Notes: generated from the letters alone by a model not told the origin. A DNA stretch of 9,429 nucleotides from Polyangiaceae bacterium (GCA_022447485.1 JAKVCH010000090.1:1-9429); one strand, 5' to 3'; numbered from the stretch's first letter, positions 1 through 7,273 are shown. Translations and numbers: made by a program.

Positions 1-1
1 A

Positions 2-1096
2 ACTCCAGTTCCCCCTGACCTTCTCTTGCAGCCCGAATCGACTCCAAAGGATGAAGCTGAAGTTTCTGAGTCACCCGTGACTCAGTCCGCTCGGGAGCAA
101 GGGTCAAAAACCATGCCCTTACCTGCATCCATGAGTGGTGTTGTCGGGCGTTCCGAGAAGTTACTGCAACTCTACTCGATTGTTGATCGGGTGGCTCATA
201 CCGACTGCACGGTATTAGTGACTGGAGAGAGTGGAACAGGGAAAGAGCTTGTGGCTAAGGCTCTTCATGAAAATTCCGAACGTCGAGAGAAGCAGTTGGT
301 GACAGTGAACTGCGGGGCTATCCCCGAGGCTCTATTAGAGTCCGAGCTTTTCGGACATAATAAAGGAGCCTTTACTGGCGCGTCCTCGAATCGGGTGGGG
401 CGCATACAGAGTGCTCAGGGGGGGACGCTATTTCTTGATGAGATTGGCGAGTTACCCTTGAGTCTACAGGTGAAGCTCCTTCGTGTGCTTCAGTATCGAG
501 AGTTCTCGCCCGTGGGTGAAAGTCGAGTGATGTCGGCGGATATTCGGGTAGTCGCTGCGACAAATATCGACTTAGAGAAAGCAGTGAGCGAAGGGAAGTT
601 TCGCGAGGACCTCTTTTACCGATTGAATGTTATCCATGTAAAAACGCCACCTCTCCGTGAGCGAGCCAAAGACATCGAGCCTTTGACGCAGCACTTTTTG
701 GAAAGTGCAAAGACAAGGTTAGGGCGCAGGGACTTAGCTCGATTTTCTGAGCGAGCGATGACTATTTTAAAGGCCTGGTCTTGGCCGGGAAATGTACGAG
801 AACTAGAAAATACTATTGAACGAGCCGTTCTTCTCGCCCAGGGGCCAACGATTGAACCCGGAGACTTGCCTGAGAAGGTTTGTGGCTTGAGCGCGGACTC
901 TGCAACGCCGCGACTTGAACTACCAGATTGTGGTTTGAATTTAAGAAAGACAGTGGAGTCTTTTGAGAACCGATTGATTCAACAGGCTTTAGAAAAGACT
1001 CGTTGGAATAAGAAACAAGCGGCTGTGCTTCTGGGGATTAATCGAACCACCCTGGTGGAAATGATCAAAAGAAAGCAGATTAATAGGAGCGCCTAG
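2..1096 (+). CDS. Sigma-54-dependent flagellar activator (AAA+ / Fis-type HTH), 5' end outside window
   Basis: Bacterial enhancer-binding protein that uses ATP hydrolysis to open sigma-54 RNA polymerase complexes, most likely at flagellar promoters. The frame is open to the left edge, so the TTG at 26 is probably not the start; an N-terminal receiver-type domain would lie upstream, and the first ~30 residues look like a linker. Counting from 26: Walker A GESGTGKE at 67-74, the sigma-54 contact loop GAFTGA at 114-119, Walker B TLFLDE at 134-139, arginine-finger region FREDLFYRL at 192-200, sensor II WPGNVREL at 253-260. A Fis-type helix-turn-helix covers about 327-350, with TTLVE near its end as in FleQ/FlrA-type regulators. 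All catalytic motifs are intact. A sigma-54 promoter lies just downstream before flgG, so it probably controls this cluster. Without the N-terminus I cannot choose between FleQ-, FlrC- and FlbD-like, so no symbol is given. Confidence 0.93.
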   Translation, partial: TPVPPDLLLQPESTPKDEAEVSESPVTQSAREQGSKTMPLPASMSGVVGRSEKLLQLYSIVDRVAHTDCTVLVTGESGTGKELVAKALHENSERREKQLVTVNCGAIPEALLESELFGHNKGAFTGASSNRVGRIQSAQGGTLFLDEIGELPLSLQVKLLRVLQYREFSPVGESRVMSADIRVVAATNIDLEKAVSEGKFREDLFYRLNVIHVKTPPLRERAKDIEPLTQHFLESAKTRLGRRDLARFSERAMTILKAWSWPGNVRELENTIERAVLLAQGPTIEPGDLPEKVCGLSADSATPRLELPDCGLNLRKTVESFENRLIQQALEKTRWNKKQAAVLLGINRTTLVEMIKRKQINRSA

Positions 1097-1125
1097 GGCC
1101 TGAGCCGAGTCATGATGTTGTTGCG

Positions 1126-1154
1126 AAAACCTCACCCTTTGGGTGGGGTTTTTT
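1126..1154 (+). terminator. Rho-independent terminator after the sigma-54 activator gene
   Basis: The arms aaaacctcaccc (1126-1137) and gggtggggtttt (1141-1152) pair along 12 positions with a single G-T wobble around a TTT loop, and the T run continues to 1154. It begins 30 nt after the TAG stop of the activator gene. It separates that transcript from the flgG operon, which has its own promoter. Confidence 0.82.
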
Positions 1155-1170
1155 GCGTAGGCGCGAAGAC

Positions 1171-1262
1171 GGAGCCCAGAGATGCCGCGCTGTGCCCAGG
1201 GATGCCGCGCAGAGCCCAGAGATGCCACGCAGTGCCATGTGGATGCCGCGCAGTGCCATGGG
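1171..1262 (+). repeat. 20-bp tandem repeat array upstream of the flgG promoter
   Basis: About four and a half imperfect copies with period 20: units at 1171-1190, 1191-1210, 1211-1230, 1231-1251 (one extra base), and a partial copy to about 1262. Each ends in a near-invariant gatgccgcgc (one copy has gatgccacgc), preceded by a variable half such as agagcccaga or agtgccatgt. The array is not visibly palindromic and carries no convincing reading frame. Relative to the predicted sigma-54 start site (about 1378) it spans roughly -207 to -116, where enhancer sites of sigma-54 activators usually lie. A regulatory role is inference; it could also be a simple minisatellite. Confidence 0.8.
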
Positions 1263-1351
1263 TCTGACGGTTCCTCGTCGATTCCTTTCGTGACTCCGAG
1301 GAGAGGGCTGGTTTTGGGCGGAGATTCAGCTCCGTGGCTTTGGGCAGGTGC

Positions 1352-1367
1352 TGGCACGCCCCTTGCT
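1352..1367 (+). promoter_or_regulatory. Sigma-54 (-24/-12) promoter of the flgG operon
   Basis: TGGCACG at 1352-1358, four bases, then TTGCT at 1363-1367 match the sigma-54 consensus TGGCAC-N5-TTGC exactly, with the required 10 nt between GG and GC. Taking C1366 as -12, transcription should begin at about 1378, leaving a leader of only about 13 nt that starts almost on the GGAGA ribosome binding site of flgG. The activator encoded immediately upstream is the natural candidate to drive it. Confidence 0.85.
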
Positions 1368-1390
1368 CCTCAGCAATTGGAGAAAGTCCT

Positions 1391-2176
1391 ATGTTTCGTT
1401 CATTACACGTTGCCGCCACAGGTATGGCCGCTCAACAATCTCGTTTAGAAGGCATTTCCCATAATATTGCCAACTCGAATACGACGGGCTTCAAGCGCTC
1501 GCGGCTTGAATTTCAAGACTTACTCTATCACACCGTGCGCAACCCAGGCGCCGCAACGGGCGATACCACAGAGGCGCCGATTGGCGTCCAATATGGCAGC
1601 GGCGTTCGTATTGTCGGCACGGCTCAGGTACACGAGCAGGGTAGCTTCATGACCACGGATAACCCCCTCGATGTAGCCATCGAGGGACGGGGCTTTCTAA
1701 CGGTGCAGAGAAATGACGGCACTTTAGCCTATACAAGAGCTGGCACGCTTAAGGCCGATGCGAACGGCCAAATCGTCACGAATGAAGGTCTTGCACTGGA
1801 GCCACCAATTGCAATTCCCGAAGATTCGCAAGGGCTAACAATTTCACCAACAGGTATCGTCACAGTACAAGTGCCGGGAGAAGAGGAGCCAATTGAGGTC
1901 GGGCAAATTAATACGGCGACCTTCGTCAACCCCGGAGGGTTGCGCGCTTTAGGGCATAATCTTTATGAGCGCACCATAGCGAGCGGCGAGGCTCAGTTCG
2001 CTGAGCCGGGCAGTGAGGGCCATGGCACCCTGATGCAAGGCGCTTTGGAGCAGTCGAACGTCGATATGGTGGAAGAAATGATCAACTTGATCAGTGCCCA
2101 ACGTTCCTATGAGATTAATTCGAGGGTGATTTCCTCTGCAGACGAAATGCTGCGTGCCGCGACGGAGATGCAATGA
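1391..2176 (+). CDS. flgG: Flagellar distal rod protein FlgG
   Basis: Subunit of the distal rod, the drive shaft crossing the peptidoglycan and outer membrane inside the P and L rings; exported by the flagellar type III system without a cleaved signal. The 261-residue length is the family norm. The N-terminus has the rod/hook motif (ANSNTTGFKR near residues 26-35), the middle has the FlgE/F/G-type core (DNPLDVAIEGRGFLTV), and the C-terminal helix contains SNVDMVEEMINLISAQRSYE followed by the usual hydrophobic heptads. ATG 1391 is chosen because MFRSLHVAATGM is the canonical start, GGAGA lies 8 nt upstream, and an earlier in-frame start at 1334 would place coding sequence across the sigma-54 promoter. 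It is first in the operon; its stop overlaps the flgA start (ATGA). No flgF precedes it here. Confidence 0.97.
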   Translation: MFRSLHVAATGMAAQQSRLEGISHNIANSNTTGFKRSRLEFQDLLYHTVRNPGAATGDTTEAPIGVQYGSGVRIVGTAQVHEQGSFMTTDNPLDVAIEGRGFLTVQRNDGTLAYTRAGTLKADANGQIVTNEGLALEPPIAIPEDSQGLTISPTGIVTVQVPGEEEPIEVGQINTATFVNPGGLRALGHNLYERTIASGEAQFAEPGSEGHGTLMQGALEQSNVDMVEEMINLISAQRSYEINSRVISSADEMLRAATEMQ

Positions 2177-2952
2177 ATCTTCGAACGGTTTCTTTGGTTT
2201 TTAGCTGCCTATTTATCGGAGCCTTTCCCGCGGCTGCAGAACCGGTACAGCTTACCGACGCACCTCAGGAGAGCGAGCAGCACAATATTGAAATTACTGC
2301 GCATCGTATTCACTTAGGGGCGCTTGTACCTGGCTTGAGCGGTACCTTGGGTGCGATTGATCTTGGTCCAGCTCCACCGCCTGGAAAGACCGTGTTTCTT
2401 GAAAAGAAAGAGCTCGAGAGTCGCCTTCGCTCCTTAGGCATAGCGACCTCCAGACTCCAACTGCCCACCGGTATTCGCGTGAGGAGTGCTGCCCGCCGCT
2501 ATACTCCCCAGGAATTAGTCAGCCGCCTGGAGCCCGTGATTAACTCAAGTCTACCCGTGGGTGTTACTCTGGAGGAACTGCGTATTCGTCCTGGCAAAGT
2601 CCTCTCTCCAGAAATTCGCTTCGGGCGCATTCGAATGCCTCAATTTCGACCTCGAGAAGGTCGACAGTCTCAGGTAGCAACAGCCGAGGTTCTTTGGGGA
2701 GAACGGGTTGTCCTGCGATTACCTGTGCACCTGAAAGTTCATGTGGATCGTGAGGCATTTCGTCAAATCGTGCCTCGCGGCAGTTTGATTACTGTGGTGA
2801 TTCGTCGCGGTCTCGTCGAGATCACCGCCTCAGCTGAGACCCTTGCTGAAGCGTCTGTCGGGGAATCCGTGAACCTCAAGGTGGGCTCAACGCGAAAAGT
2901 TCTTGGAGCTCGTTTAGTCGATACAGGTCGTGCAGTTTTGGAGTTGAGGTAG
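2173..2952 (+). CDS. flgA: P-ring assembly chaperone FlgA
   Basis: Periplasmic chaperone that helps FlgI polymerise into the P ring. 259 residues; Sec signal peptide at about 1-22 ending AAA before EP. The N-terminal half shows HLGALVP, LGPAPPPGK and LPTGIRVRSA, as in FlgA proteins of similar clusters. The C-terminal half has the closing beta domain: RGSLITVVIRRGLVEI, then VGESVNLKVGSTRKVLGARL. Between LPVHLKVHVD (about 183-192) and PRGSLITVV (about 201) there are only a few residues, whereas enterobacterial FlgA carries a roughly 60-residue SAF (beta-clip) segment there, so that part looks shortened. The start ATG overlaps the flgG stop, with GGAG 5 nt ahead inside flgG, implying translational coupling. 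Identification is firm from position and C-terminal pattern. Confidence 0.9.
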   Translation: MNLRTVSLVFSCLFIGAFPAAAEPVQLTDAPQESEQHNIEITAHRIHLGALVPGLSGTLGAIDLGPAPPPGKTVFLEKKELESRLRSLGIATSRLQLPTGIRVRSAARRYTPQELVSRLEPVINSSLPVGVTLEELRIRPGKVLSPEIRFGRIRMPQFRPREGRQSQVATAEVLWGERVVLRLPVHLKVHVDREAFRQIVPRGSLITVVIRRGLVEITASAETLAEASVGESVNLKVGSTRKVLGARLVDTGRAVLELR

Positions 2953-2956
2953 GGCG

Positions 2957-3670
2957 ATGACTGTTTCCAAGGAAGTGAGCCGCTGGGTGGGAGTCTGGAT
3001 CGGAGTCTCTTTGCTCAGTGGCTGCTACAGCAGCGTCATCCAAGAGCCGCCGCGAGTTGATCGAGATTATGAAGTGGGCCGCTATGCGGCGGACGATGCG
3101 GCAAATGCGCCTTCCGTTGGTTCGCTCTATTCCCAAGGGCGTCCTGGTCTTTTGCAAGACACTCGCGCTCTTCGGGTCGGAGACATGGTGATGATCAAGA
3201 TTGCCGAACATGCCGACGCAAAAGGTGGGGCTTCCACGAAGTTGAGTCGTTCGAGCGATCGTGAAAGTGGAGTGAAGGAATTTTTAGGGTTGGTAGATGT
3301 GATTCAAGCTCAGTCTCCAGAGTTAGATCCCTCGACTCTCTGGAAGTTGGTCAGCGCCTACGAGTTCGCGGCCGAGGGCAAGACTTCCCGCGAAGGCAGC
3401 TTGCGGGGGTTGATTGGCGTGAGGGTGAAGGAAGAGATGCCGAACGGAGACCTTTATGTTGAAGGTACAAAAGTCGTCATGATTAACCATGAAGAATATC
3501 ATCTCTATATTTCAGGCGTCGTGCGTCCCGCAGATATCCAAGAAGATAATAGCGTTGAGTCGACCTTAATTGCCGACTCCCGGGTTGAGTTCACGGGTCG
3601 TGGTGAGATTGAGGAGCAAACCCAACAAGGCTGGATGAGTTGGTTCCTGAATAAGATTCGACCATTTTAG
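2957..3670 (+). CDS. flgH: Flagellar L-ring lipoprotein FlgH
   Basis: Outer-membrane lipoprotein forming the L ring around the distal rod. 237 residues, the normal length. A hydrophobic leader ends in the lipobox LLSGC with the acylated cysteine at residue 23. Family blocks follow in order: GSLYSQGRPGLLQDTRALRVGD (about 55-76), the nucleation segment around IAEHADAKGGASTKLSR, then GVRVKEEMPNGDLYVEG and the C-terminal beta-strand region ending VEFTGRGEIEEQTQ and the short WMSWFLNKIRPF tail. The start has a GAGGT ribosome site 6 nt upstream, overlapping the end of flgA. The gap to flgA is 4 nt and to flgI 10 nt, so it belongs to the same operon. It stops with TAG. Confidence 0.97.
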   Translation: MTVSKEVSRWVGVWIGVSLLSGCYSSVIQEPPRVDRDYEVGRYAADDAANAPSVGSLYSQGRPGLLQDTRALRVGDMVMIKIAEHADAKGGASTKLSRSSDRESGVKEFLGLVDVIQAQSPELDPSTLWKLVSAYEFAAEGKTSREGSLRGLIGVRVKEEMPNGDLYVEGTKVVMINHEEYHLYISGVVRPADIQEDNSVESTLIADSRVEFTGRGEIEEQTQQGWMSWFLNKIRPF

Positions 3671-3680
3671 GCAAGGCGTC

Positions 3681-4811
3681 ATGAAGAGTTTTTTTTCCTA
3701 TTTATTCGTCTTTGCCAGTGTTTTTCTAGCGGTTTCCGAGGCCAAAGCCGAGAGGCTAGGCGACCTCACGGATGTGATTGGTGCACGAGAGAACCAGCTG
3801 ATTGGCTACGGTGTCGTTACAGGACTCAATGGTAGCGGTGACGATATTCGTTCCCGCATTGCCGAACAGACCTTACGCTCCATGCTGCGGCGATTAGGTA
3901 TACAGGTCGACGAAAAGAGACTTCGTTTACGGAATGTGGCAGCCGTGATTGTGACGGCAAATATTGCAGCATTCAGTCGTAGCGGCTCGAAGCTGGATGT
4001 GACTGTATCGTCGATTGGAAACGCCCGATCGCTAGCAGGGGGTGTGCTTTTGCAGACGCCCCTGCGGGGAGCGGATAGTCAAGTCTATGCGGTGGGTCAG
4101 GGGCCTTTGATTGTCGGTGGTTTTAATGTTCGCGGAAGAAGTGGTTCCGCTTTTCAAGAAAATATTACCACCACCGCGAGGGTACCTGGAGGCGCTCTTG
4201 TGGAGAGAGAAATCCCCACTCAATTGGTTAGAAAGGGCTCCTCGGAAGGCGAAGACTCAACGATTGCCTATTCCTTACGTTCACCTGACTTTGTCACTGC
4301 GCAGCGTATCGCCCTGGCGATCAATCAAGCCATGAATGAAGCCCGAGCTGTCGCGGATGATGCCGGCGCAGTTTCTTTAAGGCTGCCCAGTGACTTTCAA
4401 GAGAATCCTGTTCCTCTATTGGCTCGCCTTGCGGAGGTTGAGGTCACGCCGAACCAGCCCGCCCGGGTGGTCGTCAATGAGAGGACAGGCACAATCGTTG
4501 CCGGTGGCGACGTGCGGATGGCCCCCGTCGCAATCGCGCAGGGCGGAATTAGTGTCTCGATTTACGAGCAATCGGATATCAGTCAACCCAACCCATTCAC
4601 ACGGAATTCAGGACGCACCGTCGTTCGACCGCGGAGCGACCTCAGCATCGAAGAGCGAGAGAGTGAATTTCGCTACTTGGACGGAGCCGCGACACTCAGC
4701 GACGTCGCTGCAGCGCTCTCAGCTTTAGGTGTGACGCCTCGCGAACTCTCGAGCATATTACAAGCGCTGCGCGCGGCTGGGGCATTAAGAGCAGAGGTGG
4801 TCGTACAATGA
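3681..4811 (+). CDS. flgI: Flagellar P-ring protein FlgI
   Basis: Periplasmic subunit of the P ring in the peptidoglycan layer, acting as a bushing for the rod. 376 residues, the usual size. Signal peptide at about 1-23 with cleavage after AKA. The mature N-terminus ERLGDLTDVIGARENQLIGYGVVTGLNGSGD is diagnostic. Further family blocks are LDVTVSSIGNARSLAGGVLLQTPL, the GGF-type turn before NVRGRSG, ARVPGGALVEREIP, and the C-terminal LSALGVTPRELSSILQALRAAGAL. Ribosome site AAGG lies 4 nt before the ATG. The stop TGA overlaps the flgJ start. The signal-peptide region contains a run of eight T's (3689-3696); loss of one T would put a stop within about 15 codons. Confidence 0.98.
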   Translation: MKSFFSYLFVFASVFLAVSEAKAERLGDLTDVIGARENQLIGYGVVTGLNGSGDDIRSRIAEQTLRSMLRRLGIQVDEKRLRLRNVAAVIVTANIAAFSRSGSKLDVTVSSIGNARSLAGGVLLQTPLRGADSQVYAVGQGPLIVGGFNVRGRSGSAFQENITTTARVPGGALVEREIPTQLVRKGSSEGEDSTIAYSLRSPDFVTAQRIALAINQAMNEARAVADDAGAVSLRLPSDFQENPVPLLARLAEVEVTPNQPARVVVNERTGTIVAGGDVRMAPVAIAQGGISVSIYEQSDISQPNPFTRNSGRTVVRPRSDLSIEERESEFRYLDGAATLSDVAAALSALGVTPRELSSILQALRAAGALRAEVVVQ

Positions 4812-5140
4812 CGCCCCTTGCCGTATTGGGCAGTTTCAATGCTCAAGATAAGTCCAGCTCAAGTTTTTCTGGAATAAAAAGTTCCCCGGCCGGCTCGCCG
4901 ACTCAATCGGGAAAGAGCGAGGCCGAGAAGACGCACTCGGCCGCTCTTCAGTTTGAGGCAATCATCGTGCGTCAAATGTTAAAGCCCCTAGAAAAGAGTC
5001 TGTCGGCCTCCATGGGCGAAGGCGGGCAATCACCCATGGTTGGCGCCTTTGTCGTGGATGCGTTGTCGAAAGGAATTTCAGAAGGCGGGGGCCTCGGCTT
5101 TGCTTCTGTGATTGAGGAGGCGCTTCGAGGACAGAAATAG
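4808..5140 (+). CDS. flgJ: FlgJ, rod-binding domain only (no muramidase domain)
   Basis: Rod cap/scaffold that helps rod subunits assemble in the periplasm. 110 residues. A Ser/Gly-rich polar N-terminus (about 1-40) is followed by the rod-binding core, AALQFEAIIVRQMLKPLEKS at 45-64, matching the family pattern AxxFEAxxLxQMLK. The C-terminal helix runs from VGAFVVDALSKGISEGGGLGFASVIEEAL. The glucosaminidase domain of enterobacterial FlgJ is absent, as in many non-enterobacterial clusters, so a separate lytic enzyme must open the peptidoglycan. The start ATG overlaps the flgI stop (ATGA), with a strong GAGGTGG 7 nt upstream, indicating coupling to flgI. It closes the first tightly packed block; about 100 nt without a gene follow. 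Confidence 0.92.
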   Translation: MTPLAVLGSFNAQDKSSSSFSGIKSSPAGSPTQSGKSEAEKTHSAALQFEAIIVRQMLKPLEKSLSASMGEGGQSPMVGAFVVDALSKGISEGGGLGFASVIEEALRGQK

Positions 5141-5241
5141 TACGACGCGCGTTAGAAATTTCTCATTGAGCCCTTAAGTGTGAGTTCTTTCTTCCGTTTT
5201 GGAGAGTTGTTTGGGCGAAGGATAAAATTGGTGATGATACA

Positions 5242-5538
5242 ATGAAAGGCATAACGGGACACCGAGTTCTTGCCGCTTATACCACGATGGGGGTGAGTCC
5301 AGTTGGTCCTGGGCGAAAGAACCCCGATTCGAAGGGTGCGCAGAATGTGGCTCCAGATGCTTTTCAGTTGCGTATCTCTGCGGATGCTCGACGTCTAGCC
5401 AGCGAGGCTACGGATCAGAGTGCTCGCCTTTCTGAACTAAAAGAGAAGGCCCAACAGGGCTCCTCTGCATTTGATGCGGGGTTGGTGGCGTCCAGACTCG
5501 TAGGCGACCTCACGGGCACTCAGGGCGGTGGTGAGTAA
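5242..5538 (+). CDS. flgM: Anti-sigma-28 factor FlgM
   Basis: Small cytoplasmic inhibitor of the flagellar sigma factor FliA (sigma-28), secreted once the hook is complete so that filament genes switch on. 98 residues, the usual size. The N-terminal half is polar and probably disordered. The conserved C-terminal part has the family layout: an ISADARRLA helix at about 45-53, then RLSELKEKAQQGSSAFDAGLVASRLVGDL at about 62-90, the FliA-binding helices. Ribosome site GGTGAT is 6 nt upstream. It is followed 11 nt later by flgN. The 101-nt gap before it is the largest within the rod-to-junction block and could hold an internal promoter, but I find no convincing sigma-28 or sigma-54 match. The assignment rests on the C-terminal pattern and context, as FlgM diverges quickly. 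Confidence 0.85.
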   Translation: MKGITGHRVLAAYTTMGVSPVGPGRKNPDSKGAQNVAPDAFQLRISADARRLASEATDQSARLSELKEKAQQGSSAFDAGLVASRLVGDLTGTQGGGE

Positions 5539-5549
5539 GGAAGGGCACT

Positions 5550-5873
5550 ATGGGCAAGTATCATGAAGTCTTAGAGGTTCTCTATTGCGTGCTGGAGGAA
5601 GAGACCCAGGCCTTGAGAGTATTGGACTATCGGCAGCTCGATTCGCTCACTGAAAGAAAGCTCGTGGCTCTAAGCCAGTTGGCGGAGCTAGAGAGTCCGG
5701 CCGCCTGCACCACCACTCAGACTTTACTGGAAACCATCCGGCAGCGAACTCTGCAGAACCAATTGTTGATGGTTCATGCGCGCGAATTGAGTCAGGGCCT
5801 TGTTGATGCCTGGGCACCATCTTTTGCAACTGGGCCGCAGGGGAGTTCTCGGTTTCTGGCGATACGGGGCTGA
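5550..5873 (+). CDS. flgN: FlgN-like export chaperone for FlgK/FlgL
   Basis: Cytoplasmic chaperone expected to bind the C-terminal helices of FlgK and FlgL and deliver them to the flagellar export gate. 107 residues, slightly shorter than typical FlgN. The sequence is almost entirely helical: YHEVLEVLYCVLEEETQALRVLD (about 4-26), LDSLTERKLVALSQLAELE (about 30-48, the family pattern of a basic KxxLxxxLxxLE helix), and a third helix around TLLETIRQRTLQNQLLMVHARELSQGL. A GGAAGG ribosome site precedes the ATG at short distance. It lies between flgM and flgK, and its stop TGA overlaps the flgK start. Primary similarity in this family is weak, so position between flgM and flgK carries much of the weight. 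Confidence 0.85.
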   Translation: MGKYHEVLEVLYCVLEEETQALRVLDYRQLDSLTERKLVALSQLAELESPAACTTTQTLLETIRQRTLQNQLLMVHARELSQGLVDAWAPSFATGPQGSSRFLAIRG

Positions 5874-7273
5874 TGATGGCTCTTTCTCATTTGCTTTCGA
5901 CCGCGCGAGATGCATTGCAAGCTCAATCCTTTGGAGTGAGCGTCACAAGTCAGAATATTACCCAAGCCAACACGCCCGGCTATGTCAGGCGGGAGGCTGT
6001 TCTGCAGAGTCGTGTGATGGGTCAGCAAGATTATGGGAGTGTCGAAGCCTTAGGAGTTCGCCGAGCAACTGATGCCTTTTTAGGACAGCAATACCTAAGC
6101 AGCTCTGCTCAAACCGCCGATGCTCAAGAGCGAGATTTGCAGATGACGGCTGTCGAGGGGCTCTTGAATGACTTTGCCGGTTTAGGCCTGGGGAACGCTC
6201 TCGATAAGATGCGCGGATCTTTTCAAAAACTATCCGCGACTCCCCAGGACATAGTAGCCCGTGAAGAAGTCTTAGGCGCCTTAGGCGACTTTGTGGATCG
6301 TTCCAATGAAGTCGGGGCGAGCTTAGCGAATCAAAGAAGTGCGATTTTTGGTCAGATGACCGCTGTTTCAAAAGACGTGAACCTGATGGCGAATGAGTTG
6401 GCGACTTTGAATGAGGAAATCATACAAGCTACAGCTCAAGGTCGCGAAGCTGCTGATCTGAAAGATAAACGCGCTCAAGTTTTGGGTGATCTAGCGCCTC
6501 TTGTGAACCTGAAGGTCGTGGACCAAGCCGATGGTGGCGTGCTTGTTCAAGCGAGTGGCGCTACTCTCGTCGAAGGGAAGTTTGCCAGGCAGTTTGAGGT
6601 CGACCTAGATTCGAGTGGTTCGACCCGACTCAATATGCGCCGTTCCGATGGCACTCTCACCGATGTGACCTCCGGCTTGGCGAGCGGTAAACTCGCGGGT
6701 CTTCGCGAGGCGAGGGAGAATGACTTGGTTGCGGTGACTTCGGAGCTGGATGCTCTTGTGTACGACGTTGCTACTGCGATGAATACTCAGCATCAATCTG
6801 GTTTTGCCCTAGATGGTTCGACAAATCTTCAACTCTTCGATTTGACCGCCGTGAGCTCTGCCCCGGCAGGTGCAGCACGAGGGATCCGGCTGAGTACCGA
6901 TATTCTGAACGCTCCCGAGAAAGTTGCCGCCTCGGATTCTTTGGCAACAGCACCAGGAAGTGGTGTAAATGCCCTTGCTCTCACAGAAGTTTTTGATCAA
7001 CCCGTAGCGGGCGCTGGCCTTGAAACTCCCGGGAATGCCTACGCCAATATCATCGCGAGCGTGGGTCGGCGGAAAGCTGTCGCTGCGAACGACCTGGAGC
7101 TGCGTTCGGCGATGAAGGATCAGTACTTTCAAATGAAAGAGAGTATCAGCGGTGTTTCTCTCGATGAAGAGATGGTTGCTTTGACGAAGTATCAAAGAGC
7201 CTACCAAGCAGCATCAAAAGTTTTGACGACGGTCGATGAAATGCTCGAAGAGCTAATGACGAGGTTGGCATGA
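5873..7273 (+). CDS. flgK: Hook-filament junction protein FlgK (HAP1)
   Basis: First of the two junction proteins linking the hook to the filament; exported through the flagellar channel. 466 residues, shorter than enterobacterial FlgK (about 547), suggesting smaller outer domains. The N-terminal helix ends in the signature NITQANTPGYVRRE at about 28-41. The following coiled region includes DALQAQ-type heptads and LNEEIIQATAQGREAADLKDKRAQVLGDLA (about 179-208), a typical FlgK block. The C-terminal D0 helix SLDEEMVALTKYQRAYQAASKVLTTVDEM is canonical. Two adjacent start codons (5873, 5876) give either MMALS or MALS; 5873 overlaps the flgN stop. Its own stop overlaps the flgL start. Good reading frame throughout. 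Confidence 0.96.
   Translation: MMALSHLLSTARDALQAQSFGVSVTSQNITQANTPGYVRREAVLQSRVMGQQDYGSVEALGVRRATDAFLGQQYLSSSAQTADAQERDLQMTAVEGLLNDFAGLGLGNALDKMRGSFQKLSATPQDIVAREEVLGALGDFVDRSNEVGASLANQRSAIFGQMTAVSKDVNLMANELATLNEEIIQATAQGREAADLKDKRAQVLGDLAPLVNLKVVDQADGGVLVQASGATLVEGKFARQFEVDLDSSGSTRLNMRRSDGTLTDVTSGLASGKLAGLREARENDLVAVTSELDALVYDVATAMNTQHQSGFALDGSTNLQLFDLTAVSSAPAGAARGIRLSTDILNAPEKVAASDSLATAPGSGVNALALTEVFDQPVAGAGLETPGNAYANIIASVGRRKAVAANDLELRSAMKDQYFQMKESISGVSLDEEMVALTKYQRAYQAASKVLTTVDEMLEELMTRLA

Noticed and set aside
1171..1262. CRISPR array
   Set aside because: Units are directly adjacent with no spacers and are imperfect, so this is a plain tandem repeat.
1272..1302. Inverted repeat TCCTCG / CGAGGA in the flgG upstream region
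   Set aside because: Arms of only 6 bp separated by 19 nt are easily expected by chance; noted as a possible binding site but not claimed.
1334..1390. Longer FlgG start at the ATG or in-frame start at 1334
   Set aside because: The extra 19 residues have no family counterpart and would be encoded by the sigma-54 promoter itself; ATG 1391 has a good ribosome site and the canonical N-terminus.
989..1448. Open frames on both strands across the repeat region (for example minus strand 989-1357 and 1132-1419, plus strand 1182-1448)
   Set aside because: They only translate the tandem repeats and overlap the terminator, promoter or real genes; no ribosome sites or recognisable domains.
5154..5163. 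10-bp palindrome AGAAATTTCT after flgJ
   Set aside because: AT-rich short palindromes are common by chance, and no T run or other terminator feature follows.
5175..5200. Sigma-28 promoter before flgM (TAAG and TCCGTTTT)
   Set aside because: Only about half of the -10 positions match GCCGATAA and the spacing is off by one. An internal promoter is plausible by context but not supported by sequence.
5811..5827. Sigma-54-like element before flgK (GGGCAC and TTTTGC)
   Set aside because: The GG to GC distance is 11 nt, one too long, and sigma-54 promoters tolerate spacing changes poorly; it lies inside flgN coding sequence.
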